NCBI RefSeq assembly: GCF_014647675.1 | Contig: NZ_BMPQ01000010.1 | Coordinates: 125,207-189,206 of the forward strand | Direction: 5' to 3' | Length of the DNA: 64,000 nt | From: Streptomyces flaveus | GTDB lineage: Bacteria; Actinomycetota; Actinomycetes; Streptomycetales; Streptomycetaceae | In this document: piece after piece, positions 32,903 to 40,466 of the stretch | How the letters are laid out: the number at the start of each line of letters is the position of its first letter | How positions within the stretch are numbered: the stretch's first letter is position 1 | Notes under the pieces: generated by a model | Database searches by the model: none | The model's input: only the letters and a program-made list of their open reading frames with translations | What the model was told of the DNA's origin: nothing | Program-made: the position numbers and the translations under genes

Positions 32903-33147
32903 GGTCAGTTCCCCTTCTCCGGCTTCATGGCCCCCACCGTAGGACGAGACCCGAACAAGTCGCTGCCGGTTTGCCCGACGACCCAAGCGTCCCGGCTGTG
33001 CTCACGCCTCGCCCTGCGCGGCAAGGCCTCTGGAGTGCGGGGGTGTGATCGCGGAAATGTGACACTCGACCCCGTCACTGTCACATTCCCACGACAGCTA
33101 CCCGCCCTACCTCTGGGCTCCTTTGCCTATCCCACGCGGGTACTGCA

Positions 33148-33714
33148 TCAAGGCGTGAGCCTTTGGGAGGCAGCGGCCCATTCGCGGTCGAGCATCGCGT
33201 GGACGACGGAGTCACGCCATCGGCCAGCCTTGAAGATGTGCTCACGGATGGTCCCCTCCTCGACCATGCCCGCGGCTGCCATGGTCTTCGCCGATGCCTC
33301 GTTGAGCGGGGAACGTGCTCCCCAGATGCGGTGAAGGCCCAGATCCTCGAACCCGAGGCCGAGGAGGAGGCGCACGGTCTCGAGCCCGTAGCCGACTCCC
33401 CAGGCATCGGGGCGCAGCGCGAAGCCCATGGTGGCTCCGCGCTGCTGATGTGGGTCGGCGGCCAGGCGGCCGGACCCGATCAGCTCGCCGGTCTTCCGTT
33501 CGACGACGGCGAGTTGGTACTCGGCGCGGGCGCTCACGGTGGCGGAGGCGATCGACCGGGACACGACCTCCGCGACCTGTTCACGGGTGCGCGGTTCGAA
33601 CGACAGATGCTCCGTGGCTTCGGGGCTGCTGTAGACGGCGAGCATCGCATCCACGTCCTCGTCGGCGAGTTCACGCAGATCAAGACGTGGGCCGGAACGT
33701 GAGACCGGGTACAT
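33148..33714 (-). CDS. GNAT N-acetyltransferase, RimJ/RimL type
   Basis: The 188-aa protein has LRELADEDVDAMLAVYSSPE at the N-terminus and MGFALRPDAWGVGYGLETVRLLLGLGFEDLGLHRIWGARSPLNEASAKTMAAAGM spanning motifs A and B. The acetyl-CoA loop appears as AWGVGYG in place of the usual Q-G-x-G. A damaged copy of part of its 3' coding sequence occurs at 38407-38454. The acceptor may be a ribosomal or other protein N-terminus or a small amine. Confidence 0.85.
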   Translation of the reverse strand: MYPVSRSGPRLDLRELADEDVDAMLAVYSSPEATEHLSFEPRTREQVAEVVSRSIASATVSARAEYQLAVVERKTGELIGSGRLAADPHQQRGATMGFALRPDAWGVGYGLETVRLLLGLGFEDLGLHRIWGARSPLNEASAKTMAAAGMVEEGTIREHIFKAGRWRDSVVHAMLDREWAAASQRLTP

Positions 33715-33764
33715 GCCCGGACCCTACCCACGGGGCAGAACATGCAGGGCTGGGCGGGACACCC

Positions 33765-34901
33765 TCAGCAGGCGTACGGATCGACGAGCGGCAGCGGCGT
33801 CCGAGCCGCTTCCAGAGCCGGCTCCGGAAAAGCGGGGCCGGCGGTGTAGAAGCGGGCACGGGTACGGCCGACCGGCGTCAGGACGTCAGCCGCGACCAGG
33901 TCTCGCAGGTCGCGTTGAGCCCGCTGCAGGCCCAGGCCCTCCGCCCGTTCGTAGCGTGTCCGACGCACCCGCCCGGACATTGCCACGTCATGCAGGGCGG
34001 AGACCACCCTCTCCTCCAACCCCCGGTCCTCCGCGAACTCACCGAGCAAGAGCCACACCCGACTCGAGCGATCCAGGCGGCTGCGTACGGTCTGCGCCTG
34101 CTGGTGGTACGCGGTGAGGTTGAAACGGACCCAGTCGGAGACATCCTGGTCGGGGAGGTAAGTGGCACCCCGGCGCTGCAGTTCGCGGTAGTACTCCCAG
34201 GTATTGCCGGGGCGCCCCAGCCAAGCCTCGATCGAGGAGAACTCAGGGGACAGTTCTCCCTCTCTCGCGATCATGAGTGTCTGGAGGGACCGAGACATGC
34301 GGCCGTTTCCATCCGCCCACGGGTGGATGGCAACGAGGTGCAGATGCGCCATGGCGGCCCGTACCAGAGGGTGGGTGCCGTCGTCTGTGTTCAGCCACTC
34401 GACCAGTTCGCCCGTCAACGTAGGCACATCGGCCGCGTCCGGCGCCGTGTATGCCGCGATGCTGGGGTCGCGGGCGTCCGTCACGTACACCGCTCCGCGC
34501 CGCCACTGCCCGGCCGGCTTCCGCGGGGTGTGCCGGTGTCCCTGCAGCATCCAGTGGAGCGCGTTGAGCAACTCCTTGCTGTAACGGAAGTCCGCGACAT
34601 CGTTCAGCGTTTGGATGTAGGTCGTCATTCGCTGATAAGCGAGCGTCTCCTCGCGGTCCTCCTCGGAGACGTCGACATCCCGCTCGCCCTCCAGAAGGTC
34701 CTCGACGTCGACCGTGGACACTTTGAAGCCCTCGATCGAGTTGGAGGCCGCCACCGCGTCGGCGGTCAAGAACTTACCCAGCCCTTCGGTCCACTTCGCC
34801 GGAGTGGACCGAACCTGTAGGCGCAACGAGCGGCGAAGGTCTTCAACCTCACCGAGAACACGCTGATCCTCGGTGTTGAGAGCAGGTGTGGGGGAGAGCA
34901 T
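33765..34901 (-). CDS. Fic-domain protein with N-terminal inhibitory helix
   Basis: This 378-aa protein has the Fic active loop HPWADGNGRMSR (residues 193-204), with His193 and the GNGR phosphate-binding turn intact. An inhibitory motif SNSIEG (53-58) of the S/T-x-x-x-E-G form identifies a class II enzyme that is self-inhibited by its own N-terminal helix. Fic_N precedes the catalytic domain and a winged-helix-like C-terminal region (LQRAQRDLRDLVAADVLTPVGRTRARFY) follows. Such proteins AMPylate target proteins; many are chromosomal and not paired with an antitoxin. The target is unknown. It is monocistronic. Confidence 0.9.
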   Translation of the reverse strand: MLSPTPALNTEDQRVLGEVEDLRRSLRLQVRSTPAKWTEGLGKFLTADAVAASNSIEGFKVSTVDVEDLLEGERDVDVSEEDREETLAYQRMTTYIQTLNDVADFRYSKELLNALHWMLQGHRHTPRKPAGQWRRGAVYVTDARDPSIAAYTAPDAADVPTLTGELVEWLNTDDGTHPLVRAAMAHLHLVAIHPWADGNGRMSRSLQTLMIAREGELSPEFSSIEAWLGRPGNTWEYYRELQRRGATYLPDQDVSDWVRFNLTAYHQQAQTVRSRLDRSSRVWLLLGEFAEDRGLEERVVSALHDVAMSGRVRRTRYERAEGLGLQRAQRDLRDLVAADVLTPVGRTRARFYTAGPAFPEPALEAARTPLPLVDPYAC

Positions 34902-35156
34902 GCCTACACCATGGAGTGACGCAAATATTACGTCAATGCGTCAGAATCTATCGGCAGTCCAGCGCCGAATCCGCACGGGAGCGACGAAGGGGTCGAGCCC
35001 ACGAGAGGGCTCGACGCCGACACCTGCACACCAGTTGCCGCCACTGCGACGAACCGATCACCGACCCGGCCGACGCCGTCGAGATCGCCCACGAACACAC
35101 CAACGTCGAGTCGCGCTGACTGACGCCGGCCACATGTGCCGTCGGCTGGTGTGCTG

Positions 35157-35600
35157 TTACCGCAGGGTGTACTCGCACATGTGCTTGCCGTCGACACCGC
35201 CTGGGTCCTCGGCGACCTTCTTCCCGTCAACGGTGATTGAGCAAGGAGCAGCGGCGAACTGGCCGTTGGACAGCATCACCGGCCCCGGCACGACGGACAC
35301 GGTGATCCCGACCTTGCGTTGGGTGCTGTTCAAGGTGAGCTGGTCCGACTTCTTCCACGGCAGCGTGACCTGCTCGAAGTGGTTCGTGTCGAGGTTGTAG
35401 CCGACTTGCGACTTGCCCTTTCCACCGACTTCGACGGTGACCTCGTACGTCTTGTCCTGGCCGTCGGGGGCTGGCTTCGACGACGACGTGGGCGTGCTCT
35501 TACCGGCGCGCTCCGTTTTGCCGTCATCACCACTGCCGCCGCACGCGGTCATCAGCCCGGCTGCCGTGACGAGCGCCGTTATGGTCGTTGCCCTGCGCAT
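35157..35600 (-). CDS. MmpS-like lipoprotein
   Basis: This 147-aa protein has a lipoprotein signal RRATTITALVTAAGLMTACG (Cys near residue 20). A Ser/Thr/Pro linker precedes an MmpS-type beta domain with YEVTVEVGGKGKSQVGYNLD, LPWKKSDQLTLN and CSITVDGKKVAEDPG. In mycobacteria MmpS proteins help MmpL exporters, but in Streptomyces they often stand alone. ATG 35600 is chosen because the signal peptide begins there; an upstream in-frame start at 35651 lacks support. An ABC exporter lies next to it in the same direction, though about 170 nt separate them. Confidence 0.75.
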   Translation of the reverse strand: MRRATTITALVTAAGLMTACGGSGDDGKTERAGKSTPTSSSKPAPDGQDKTYEVTVEVGGKGKSQVGYNLDTNHFEQVTLPWKKSDQLTLNSTQRKVGITVSVVPGPVMLSNGQFAAAPCSITVDGKKVAEDPGGVDGKHMCEYTLR

Positions 35601-35771
35601 GCGTGTACTCCCCGTTGTGCGGATGTGACCTGCTGTGTTGAATGATCTCACCCTGACTGGATCTTCGGTCGACGGGGCTCCCCTGGCGGACAGCGATGCT
35701 CACAGTGGTCAACCCGAAGATTCACCGGGAATCTCCACACCTCCACGCGGGACCCCCGCCCGGCAACACAC

Positions 35772-36515
35772 CTAAGCCGTACGCCGCTTGAACAGTGCTC
35801 CCGAAGCGGCCGCCGAGGCGGTGAGGATGCCCGTGCACCAGGCGAGCGCCACCCACCCCGTCGAGCCCACCGGTTGCCCGAGCAGCAGTCCGCGTACCGC
35901 CTCGATGACATGGGTGACGGGCTGGTGGGCGGCGAAGCCCTGGAGCCACGACGGCATGGTGTCGGTCGGTACGAAGGCGCTGCTCGGGTAGGGCAGGAAG
36001 CTCACGAAGAAGGTGAAACCCCCGGCTGCCTCCGGGGACTTGACGAGCAGGCCCACCGCGGCGGACAGCCAGGAGAGTGCCGCGATGTAGGCGACCAGGA
36101 GGCCGATCGCGGCGAGCCAGCCGCCCGGGCCGGCCGAGGGGCGGAAGCCGATCGCGAAGGCGAGCGCGAAGACCAGGGCGGTGGCGATCAGGTTCCGGGC
36201 CGTGGAGGCGAGGACGTGGCCCGCCAGGATGGGGGTGCCGCCGATGTCGAGGGACCGGAAGCGGTCGATGATGCCGCCCTTGAGGTCCTCGGTGACGGCC
36301 ACGGCGGTGCTGGCCGAACCGAAGCCGGCGCACAGCAGCAGGACGCCGGGGACGACGTAAGTGACGTACTCCGTACCGGTGTTGATGGCTCCGCCGAAGA
36401 AGTACACGAAGATCAGGAGCAGCATCACCGGGAGCGCCATGGCCATCATCAGGGCGTCGACGTTGCGGCGGCTGAGCCGGACGGAGCGGCCGGTCATGAT
36501 GAGTGCGTCAGACAT
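35772..36515 (-). CDS. ABC-2 type exporter permease (DrrB-like)
   Basis: The 247-aa protein has six hydrophobic helices and the DrrB signature regions SVRLSRRNVDALMMAMALPVMLLLIFVYFF at the N-terminus and FLPYPSSAFVPTDTMPSWLQGFAAHQPVTHVIEAVRGLL, the conserved ABC-2 segment. It partners the ATPase encoded immediately upstream (8-nt overlap). It is under probable control of the divergent TetR regulator, which suggests a drug or toxic-metabolite export role. Confidence 0.9.
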   Translation of the reverse strand: MSDALIMTGRSVRLSRRNVDALMMAMALPVMLLLIFVYFFGGAINTGTEYVTYVVPGVLLLCAGFGSASTAVAVTEDLKGGIIDRFRSLDIGGTPILAGHVLASTARNLIATALVFALAFAIGFRPSAGPGGWLAAIGLLVAYIAALSWLSAAVGLLVKSPEAAGGFTFFVSFLPYPSSAFVPTDTMPSWLQGFAAHQPVTHVIEAVRGLLLGQPVGSTGWVALAWCTGILTASAAASGALFKRRTA

Positions 36516-37476
36516 GGCTGGGCTCCTGGTGTGCGGGCTGTGTCGGCTTCGTGAGGGTCAGGAAGACGTCGTCGAGGGTGGCCGTGTGCAGCGAGAACCG
36601 TTCGATGGCCGTGCCGTCGGGGTCCAACGCGTCGAGCAGCGCCCGCACCTGGGGCGCGCCGCCGTCGGTGGGGAAGCCCAGGGTGCGGGTCTCGGGCTCG
36701 CTGTACACCGCCTGTGACACCAGGCGCAGATAGGCGGCCGGGTCGGTCAGGACGACGTCGAGGCGGTGGCCCGCGACGCGCCGCTTCAGCTCCTCGGAGG
36801 TGCCCTCGGCGACCAGCTCGCCGCGGTGGAGCACGGCGATACGGTCCGCCAACCGGTCGGCCTCCTCCAGGTACTGGGTGGTCAGGAAGACCGTCGTACC
36901 CCGTGCCGACAGTTCGCGCACCACGCTCCACAGCTCCTGGCGGCTGCGCGGGTCGAGGCCCGTCGTCGGCTCGTCCAGGAAGATCACTTCGGGTTCGCCC
37001 ACCAGGGACGCGGCCAGGTCGAGGCGCCGCCGCATGCCTCCCGAGTACGTCTTGACCAGGCGGTCGGCGGCGTCGGCGAGGTCGAAGCGGTCGAGGAGTT
37101 CGGCGGCCCGGGTGCGTGCGGCGGCGCGGGAGGTGCGGGCGCCGCCGTGGGTGCGGGCGAGCCGGGCCATCATCCGCAGGTTCTCCGCGCCGGTCTGCAT
37201 CTCGTCGACCGCCGCGAACTGGCCGGTGAGGCTGATCGCGCGGCGGGCCCGGGCCCGCTCGGTGCGCAGGTCGTGCCCGGCGACCCTGGCGGTGCCCGCG
37301 TCGGCCTCGGTGAGCGTGGCCAGGATGCGCACGATGGTGGTCTTGCCCGCGCCGTTCGGGCCGAGCAGGGCGTGCACGGTGCCGCGCGGCACCGTCAGGT
37401 CGAGGCCGCGCAGGACCTCGACCTTTCCGTAGGTCTTGCGGAGGCCGGTGGCCTCGATGGCGGGTGCGTCGGGCAT
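36508..37476 (-). CDS. ABC exporter ATP-binding protein (DrrA-like)
   Basis: This 322-aa protein has Walker A GPNGAGKTTIVRIL, signature YSGGMRRRLDLAASL, Walker B VIFLDEPTTGLDPRSRQELW and H-loop TVFLTTQYLEEADRLADRI (Gln in place of His). The His-to-Gln change is typical of the DrrA group. The DrrA-specific C-terminal domain continues to VFLTLT. GGAGAGG precedes ATG 37476. A large inverted repeat in the 131-nt gap to the divergent tetR gene provides the regulatory site. Confidence 0.9.
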   Translation of the reverse strand: MPDAPAIEATGLRKTYGKVEVLRGLDLTVPRGTVHALLGPNGAGKTTIVRILATLTEADAGTARVAGHDLRTERARARRAISLTGQFAAVDEMQTGAENLRMMARLARTHGGARTSRAAARTRAAELLDRFDLADAADRLVKTYSGGMRRRLDLAASLVGEPEVIFLDEPTTGLDPRSRQELWSVVRELSARGTTVFLTTQYLEEADRLADRIAVLHRGELVAEGTSEELKRRVAGHRLDVVLTDPAAYLRLVSQAVYSEPETRTLGFPTDGGAPQVRALLDALDPDGTAIERFSLHTATLDDVFLTLTKPTQPAHQEPSHV

Positions 37477-37500
37477 GGCCTCGCCTCTCCATGACTATTA

Positions 37501-37540
37501 CTGCGTAACCCTTACGCATTATTGTGTAAGGGTTACGCAG
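37501..37540. promoter_or_regulatory. TetR operator: perfect 15-bp inverted repeat between divergent genes
   Basis: CTGCGTAACCCTTAC (37501-37515) and its exact complement (37526-37540) are separated by 10 nt; each arm also carries the near-palindrome GTAACCCTTAC. A tetR promoter fits across it: -35 TTGTGT (37522-37527) and -10 TAGGAT (37544-37549) with 16 nt between. The site should repress both the ABC exporter operon and tetR. Confidence 0.8.
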
Positions 37541-37607
37541 AACTAGGATGTGCGTCAAGCCGGAGGCCCGAGGAACGGTCCCGGATGCGCAGAGGGAGGC
37601 GACGCGG

Positions 37608-38360
37608 ATGGCGGCGGCGGACGAGGACACCGGCCTTCCCGCGAGCCTCGCGACGGCCTGGGGTTTCAGGGCGCGCCCCTCGAAAGGGCCGAAGCCGGGG
37701 CTCAGCCTGGACCGCATCGTGGCCGCGGCGGTGGGCGTCGCGGCCGCCGAGGGCATCGGGGCGGTGTCGATGGGGCGCGTCGCCAAGGAGCTCGGCGTCT
37801 CGCCGATGTCGCTCTACCGGTACGTCGGCGCCAAGGACGAGCTCTACATCCTGATGCAGGAGGCGGTCACGCCCGCGCCCCCCGAACCGCTGCCCGACGG
37901 GGCCGGATGGCGCGCGGGGCTGACCCGGTGGGCGCGGGCGCAGCGGGCGTTCTTCTACGAGAACCTGTGGCTCCTGCGGATCCCGACCTCCGGGCCGCCC
38001 GCGAGCCCGAAGTCGGTGGCGTGGATGGAGTACGGCCTCGCGGCCCTAGACGGCACCGGGCTCGACGAGGGCACGAAACTCGGCGTGATCATGCTGGTCA
38101 GCGGCTATGTGCGCAACGAGGCGACGCTGATGTCCGACCTGGATGCCGCGTACACGGCGAGCGGCCACGCCCCCGACGAGGTCTTGCGCCGCTACCGGCG
38201 CGCCCTCGCCACCCTCACCGACCCCGAACGCCACCCGGCCGTCACGCGCGTCCTCGAATCCGATGCCCTGGACCAGACGGACGAGCCGGACGCGGACTTC
38301 GAGTTCGGACTCGGGGTCGTGCTCGACGGGGTGGCGGCGCTGATCGCGCGGCGCGGTTAG
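37608..38360 (+). CDS. TetR-family repressor of the adjacent ABC exporter
   Basis: In this ~250-aa protein the HTH occupies about residues 35-80 (LDRIVAAAVGVAAAEGIGAVSMGRVAKELGVSPMSLYRYVGAKDELYILM), with recognition helix SPMSLYRYV. The C-terminal ligand domain resembles the TetR_C_1 group that controls drug exporters. ATG 37608 with GGGAGG upstream is preferred because the earlier in-frame ATG at 37548 overlaps the predicted -10 hexamer and would not be on the transcript. It is divergent from the exporter with a shared operator. Confidence 0.88.
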   Translation: MAAADEDTGLPASLATAWGFRARPSKGPKPGLSLDRIVAAAVGVAAAEGIGAVSMGRVAKELGVSPMSLYRYVGAKDELYILMQEAVTPAPPEPLPDGAGWRAGLTRWARAQRAFFYENLWLLRIPTSGPPASPKSVAWMEYGLAALDGTGLDEGTKLGVIMLVSGYVRNEATLMSDLDAAYTASGHAPDEVLRRYRRALATLTDPERHPAVTRVLESDALDQTDEPDADFEFGLGVVLDGVAALIARRG

Positions 38361-38406
38361 GGAGTTTCGTCCGGATCACCAATCCGCGCCCTGACCCACG
38401 CACCGC

Positions 38407-38454
38407 CGTGGACGACGGAGTCACGCCACCGGCGGCCTTGAATATGTGTTCTCA
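38407..38454 (-). pseudogene. Fragment of a GNAT acetyltransferase gene
   Basis: These 48 nt match about 40 of 47 nt of the GNAT gene at 33198-33244, with small indels that break the frame. On the minus strand they still spell RWRDSVVH, which is part of the C-terminal region of the intact protein. It is a degraded duplicate or the remains of a second acetyltransferase gene. Confidence 0.55.
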
Positions 38455-38493
38455 GCGCCCGCTCGGGAGGGGGCCCAGCCTGGGTTTGCCATC

Positions 38494-39006
38494 ATGGGGG
38501 CCTTGTTCGAGCACGACGCCGCGACGGTTTGCCGTCCGACGGGTCTGCCATGGGGGTGCGATTTGTTCAGGTGGTGGAAGAAGCGAGGAGGTCCGGAGCT
38601 CCTGGCTTCCAGGAAGGAGCAGAAGCGGATCAAGGCCCGCTTCGTGGCGGCGAGCTTGCTTGTCAAGCATGCGCCGCGGGAGCTAGGGACGCAGTCGACG
38701 GCAGGCGTTGTGCATCTGATCACCGACGGGGAGTTGAGCACGCTCGCACATGTTGAGTTGCTGGAGCGGCTCGTCGGCGGTAGTGCCGGGATCCCCGTCG
38801 CCAGGTTGTTCCGTGACGATTCCGAACCGATGAGGGCCATGGCCTATCGAGCTGAGATAGTCGTGGGAACCCTTGATGACTTCATCGCCGACTTCGGACA
38901 TGAGTCCACTCTGGGAATCATTCGATATGTCGCAATGGTCGAAGGTGAACCCGGTGATGCGACACGCGATCTACTTTCCGCGTATCGGAGCGTGGTAGCG
39001 GCATAG
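38494..39006 (+). CDS. Hypothetical protein, unknown
   Basis: A ~170-aa frame. The N-terminal part is rich in Trp and Cys (LPWGCDLFRWWKKRGG), then basic (RKEQKRIKARF), then a helical acidic C-terminal half (HVELLERLVGGSAGIPVARLF; DDFIADFGHESTLGIIRYVAMVE). No family is recognised. Codon third positions are less GC-rich than neighbours, suggesting recent acquisition. The frame opens at 38446, but that start lies in the GNAT fragment, so ATG 38494 or a later start is more likely. The surrounding 38.36-39.3 kb looks like a scar with gene fragments. Confidence 0.5.
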   Translation: MGALFEHDAATVCRPTGLPWGCDLFRWWKKRGGPELLASRKEQKRIKARFVAASLLVKHAPRELGTQSTAGVVHLITDGELSTLAHVELLERLVGGSAGIPVARLFRDDSEPMRAMAYRAEIVVGTLDDFIADFGHESTLGIIRYVAMVEGEPGDATRDLLSAYRSVVAA

Positions 39007-39372
39007 GGACAGGCTCGGAACCGGCCAGTTCGCCGGGATGCCTCGGCTTCCGAGTGCAGGTTCCCGGGTTGCGGCGGGCCAGCGGCGGACCGCAGCCGGG
39101 CGCCTTCGCTACATGATCCCTTTCCAGCGCCAGGGGCGTGGTTCTGTACGGCCGCACAGAACTCGGCGTGCTCGGACGGAGTGACCGCACCGGTGGTGGT
39201 CATCGCTTTCGCGTGGTGGGTGGTCGGCGACCGTGGACTGACCGTACGTCAGGCCGTCCTCCACAGGACCGTTACCTCTTCCTAAGACTTTCCTCAGCTT
39301 CGGCTCCTATCGTCGGCCCGGTCGATCCCTACCGAGCCGGTGGGAAAACTAGGGAAGGCGGGACGGACGTAC
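39007..39372. other. Spacer with possible structured leader before the TauE/SafE gene
   Basis: No gene is convincing here. A minus-strand frame beginning MTTTGAVTPSEHAEF at 39203 resembles a normal N-terminus but then loses sense, so it may be a gene fragment. Just before the transporter gene, TCCCTA (39328-39333) can pair with TAGGGA (39349-39354) around an inner ACCG/CGGT stem. GGCCCGGT at 39316-39323 offers a competing partner. This could be a regulated leader, but I match it to no known riboswitch. Confidence 0.3.
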
Positions 39373-40284
39373 ATGCGGACGCTGGTACTGCTCGCGCTCG
39401 CGGGGCTCGGCGCCCAACTCGTGGACGGCAGCCTGGGCATGGCCTACGGCGTGACCTCGACCACCCTGCTGCTTGCGATGGGCACCAACCCGGCCGCGGC
39501 CTCGGCCACGGTTCACCTCGCGGAGATCGGTACGACGCTGATGTCCGGCGCCGCACACTGGCGGTTCGGGAACGTGGACTGGAAGGTCGTCGCCAAGATC
39601 GGGGTGCCGGGAGCGGCGGGCGCGTTCCTCGGTGCGACCGTTCTGTCCCAGCTGTCCACTGCGGTCGCCGAACCGGTGATGTCGCTCATCCTGCTCGGGC
39701 TCGGGCTGTACGTGATGTCCCGGTTCACGTTCCGCGGCATGCCCAAGGGCAATCTCGGCAAGCCGCTGCGCAAGAGGTTCCTGTCGCCGCTCGGGGTGGT
39801 CGCCGGGTTCCTGGACGCGACCGGCGGGGGCGGCTGGGGGCCGGTGGGTACGCCGGCGCTGCTGGCCAGCGGGCGTATGGAGCCGCGCAAGGTGATCGGG
39901 TCCATCGACACGAGCGAGTTCCTGGTCGCGGTGGCGGCGAGCCTGGGCTTCCTCTTCTCGCTCGGCTCGCAGGGCCTCAACTGGGGCTGGGTCGCGGCGT
40001 TTCTCCTCGGCGGGCTGATCGCGGCGCCGATCGCGGCGTGGCTGGTGCGGCTGGTTCCGCCGCGGGTTCTGGGGTCCGCGGTCGGCGGCGTCATCATCGT
40101 GACGAATGTCCGTACGTTGCTGAAGAGCGACTGGGTCGGCGCGTCCAGCTCGCTGAGCACTCCCGTCTACGTACTCCTGTACGCGCTGTGGGCCGCCGCC
40201 CTGACGTACTCGATCCGTGCGTACCGCAAGGAGCAGGCGGCGGAGACCGAGTCCGCCGAGGAGCGGCGGCCCGTCACGGCCTAG
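39373..40284 (+). CDS. TauE/SafE-family sulfite/anion exporter
   Basis: This 303-aa membrane protein has eight or more helices and the internal duplication of the TauE/SafE family. First-half GAQLVDGSLGMAYGVTSTTLLLAMG and second-half GVVAGFLDATGGGGWGPVGTPALLA are the paired GG-rich motifs. It is expected to move sulfite, sulfoacetate or another organic or inorganic anion across the cytoplasmic membrane. ATG 39373 follows GGGACGG; a GTG at 39340 in the same frame would add 11 residues. Neighbouring FadD is in the same direction, 180 nt away. Confidence 0.85.
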   Translation: MRTLVLLALAGLGAQLVDGSLGMAYGVTSTTLLLAMGTNPAAASATVHLAEIGTTLMSGAAHWRFGNVDWKVVAKIGVPGAAGAFLGATVLSQLSTAVAEPVMSLILLGLGLYVMSRFTFRGMPKGNLGKPLRKRFLSPLGVVAGFLDATGGGGWGPVGTPALLASGRMEPRKVIGSIDTSEFLVAVAASLGFLFSLGSQGLNWGWVAAFLLGGLIAAPIAAWLVRLVPPRVLGSAVGGVIIVTNVRTLLKSDWVGASSSLSTPVYVLLYALWAAALTYSIRAYRKEQAAETESAEERRPVTA

Positions 40285-40466
40285 GCCAGACAGACCGTGG
40301 AGTCGACGTTCACCTCCCAGGCGTTCAGGCCCTTCGCATCGGCCTCGGCCTGCAGTCGGGCTCAACCTGTACCTGGTCCTTACTTGTTGGTAGCCTCCGG
40401 GCCGTCAGTACCCAGCCTCCGCTGCGGCGTTCCCCTCCGTGGCCACGCCGACAAGGAGCAACGGTC

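Noticed and set aside
34886..35119. Small plus-strand ORF ending with CRHCDEPITDPADAVEIAHEH
   Set aside because: The end looks protein-like with a possible zinc pair, but the first half is Arg-rich noise overlapping the fic start and there is no ribosome binding site; at most a gene fragment.
38844..39203. Minus-strand ORF starting MTTTGAVTPSEHAEFCAAVQ
   Set aside because: The first ~20 residues look genuine but the remainder runs antisense to the hypothetical gene and loses protein character; recorded only as a possible fragment.
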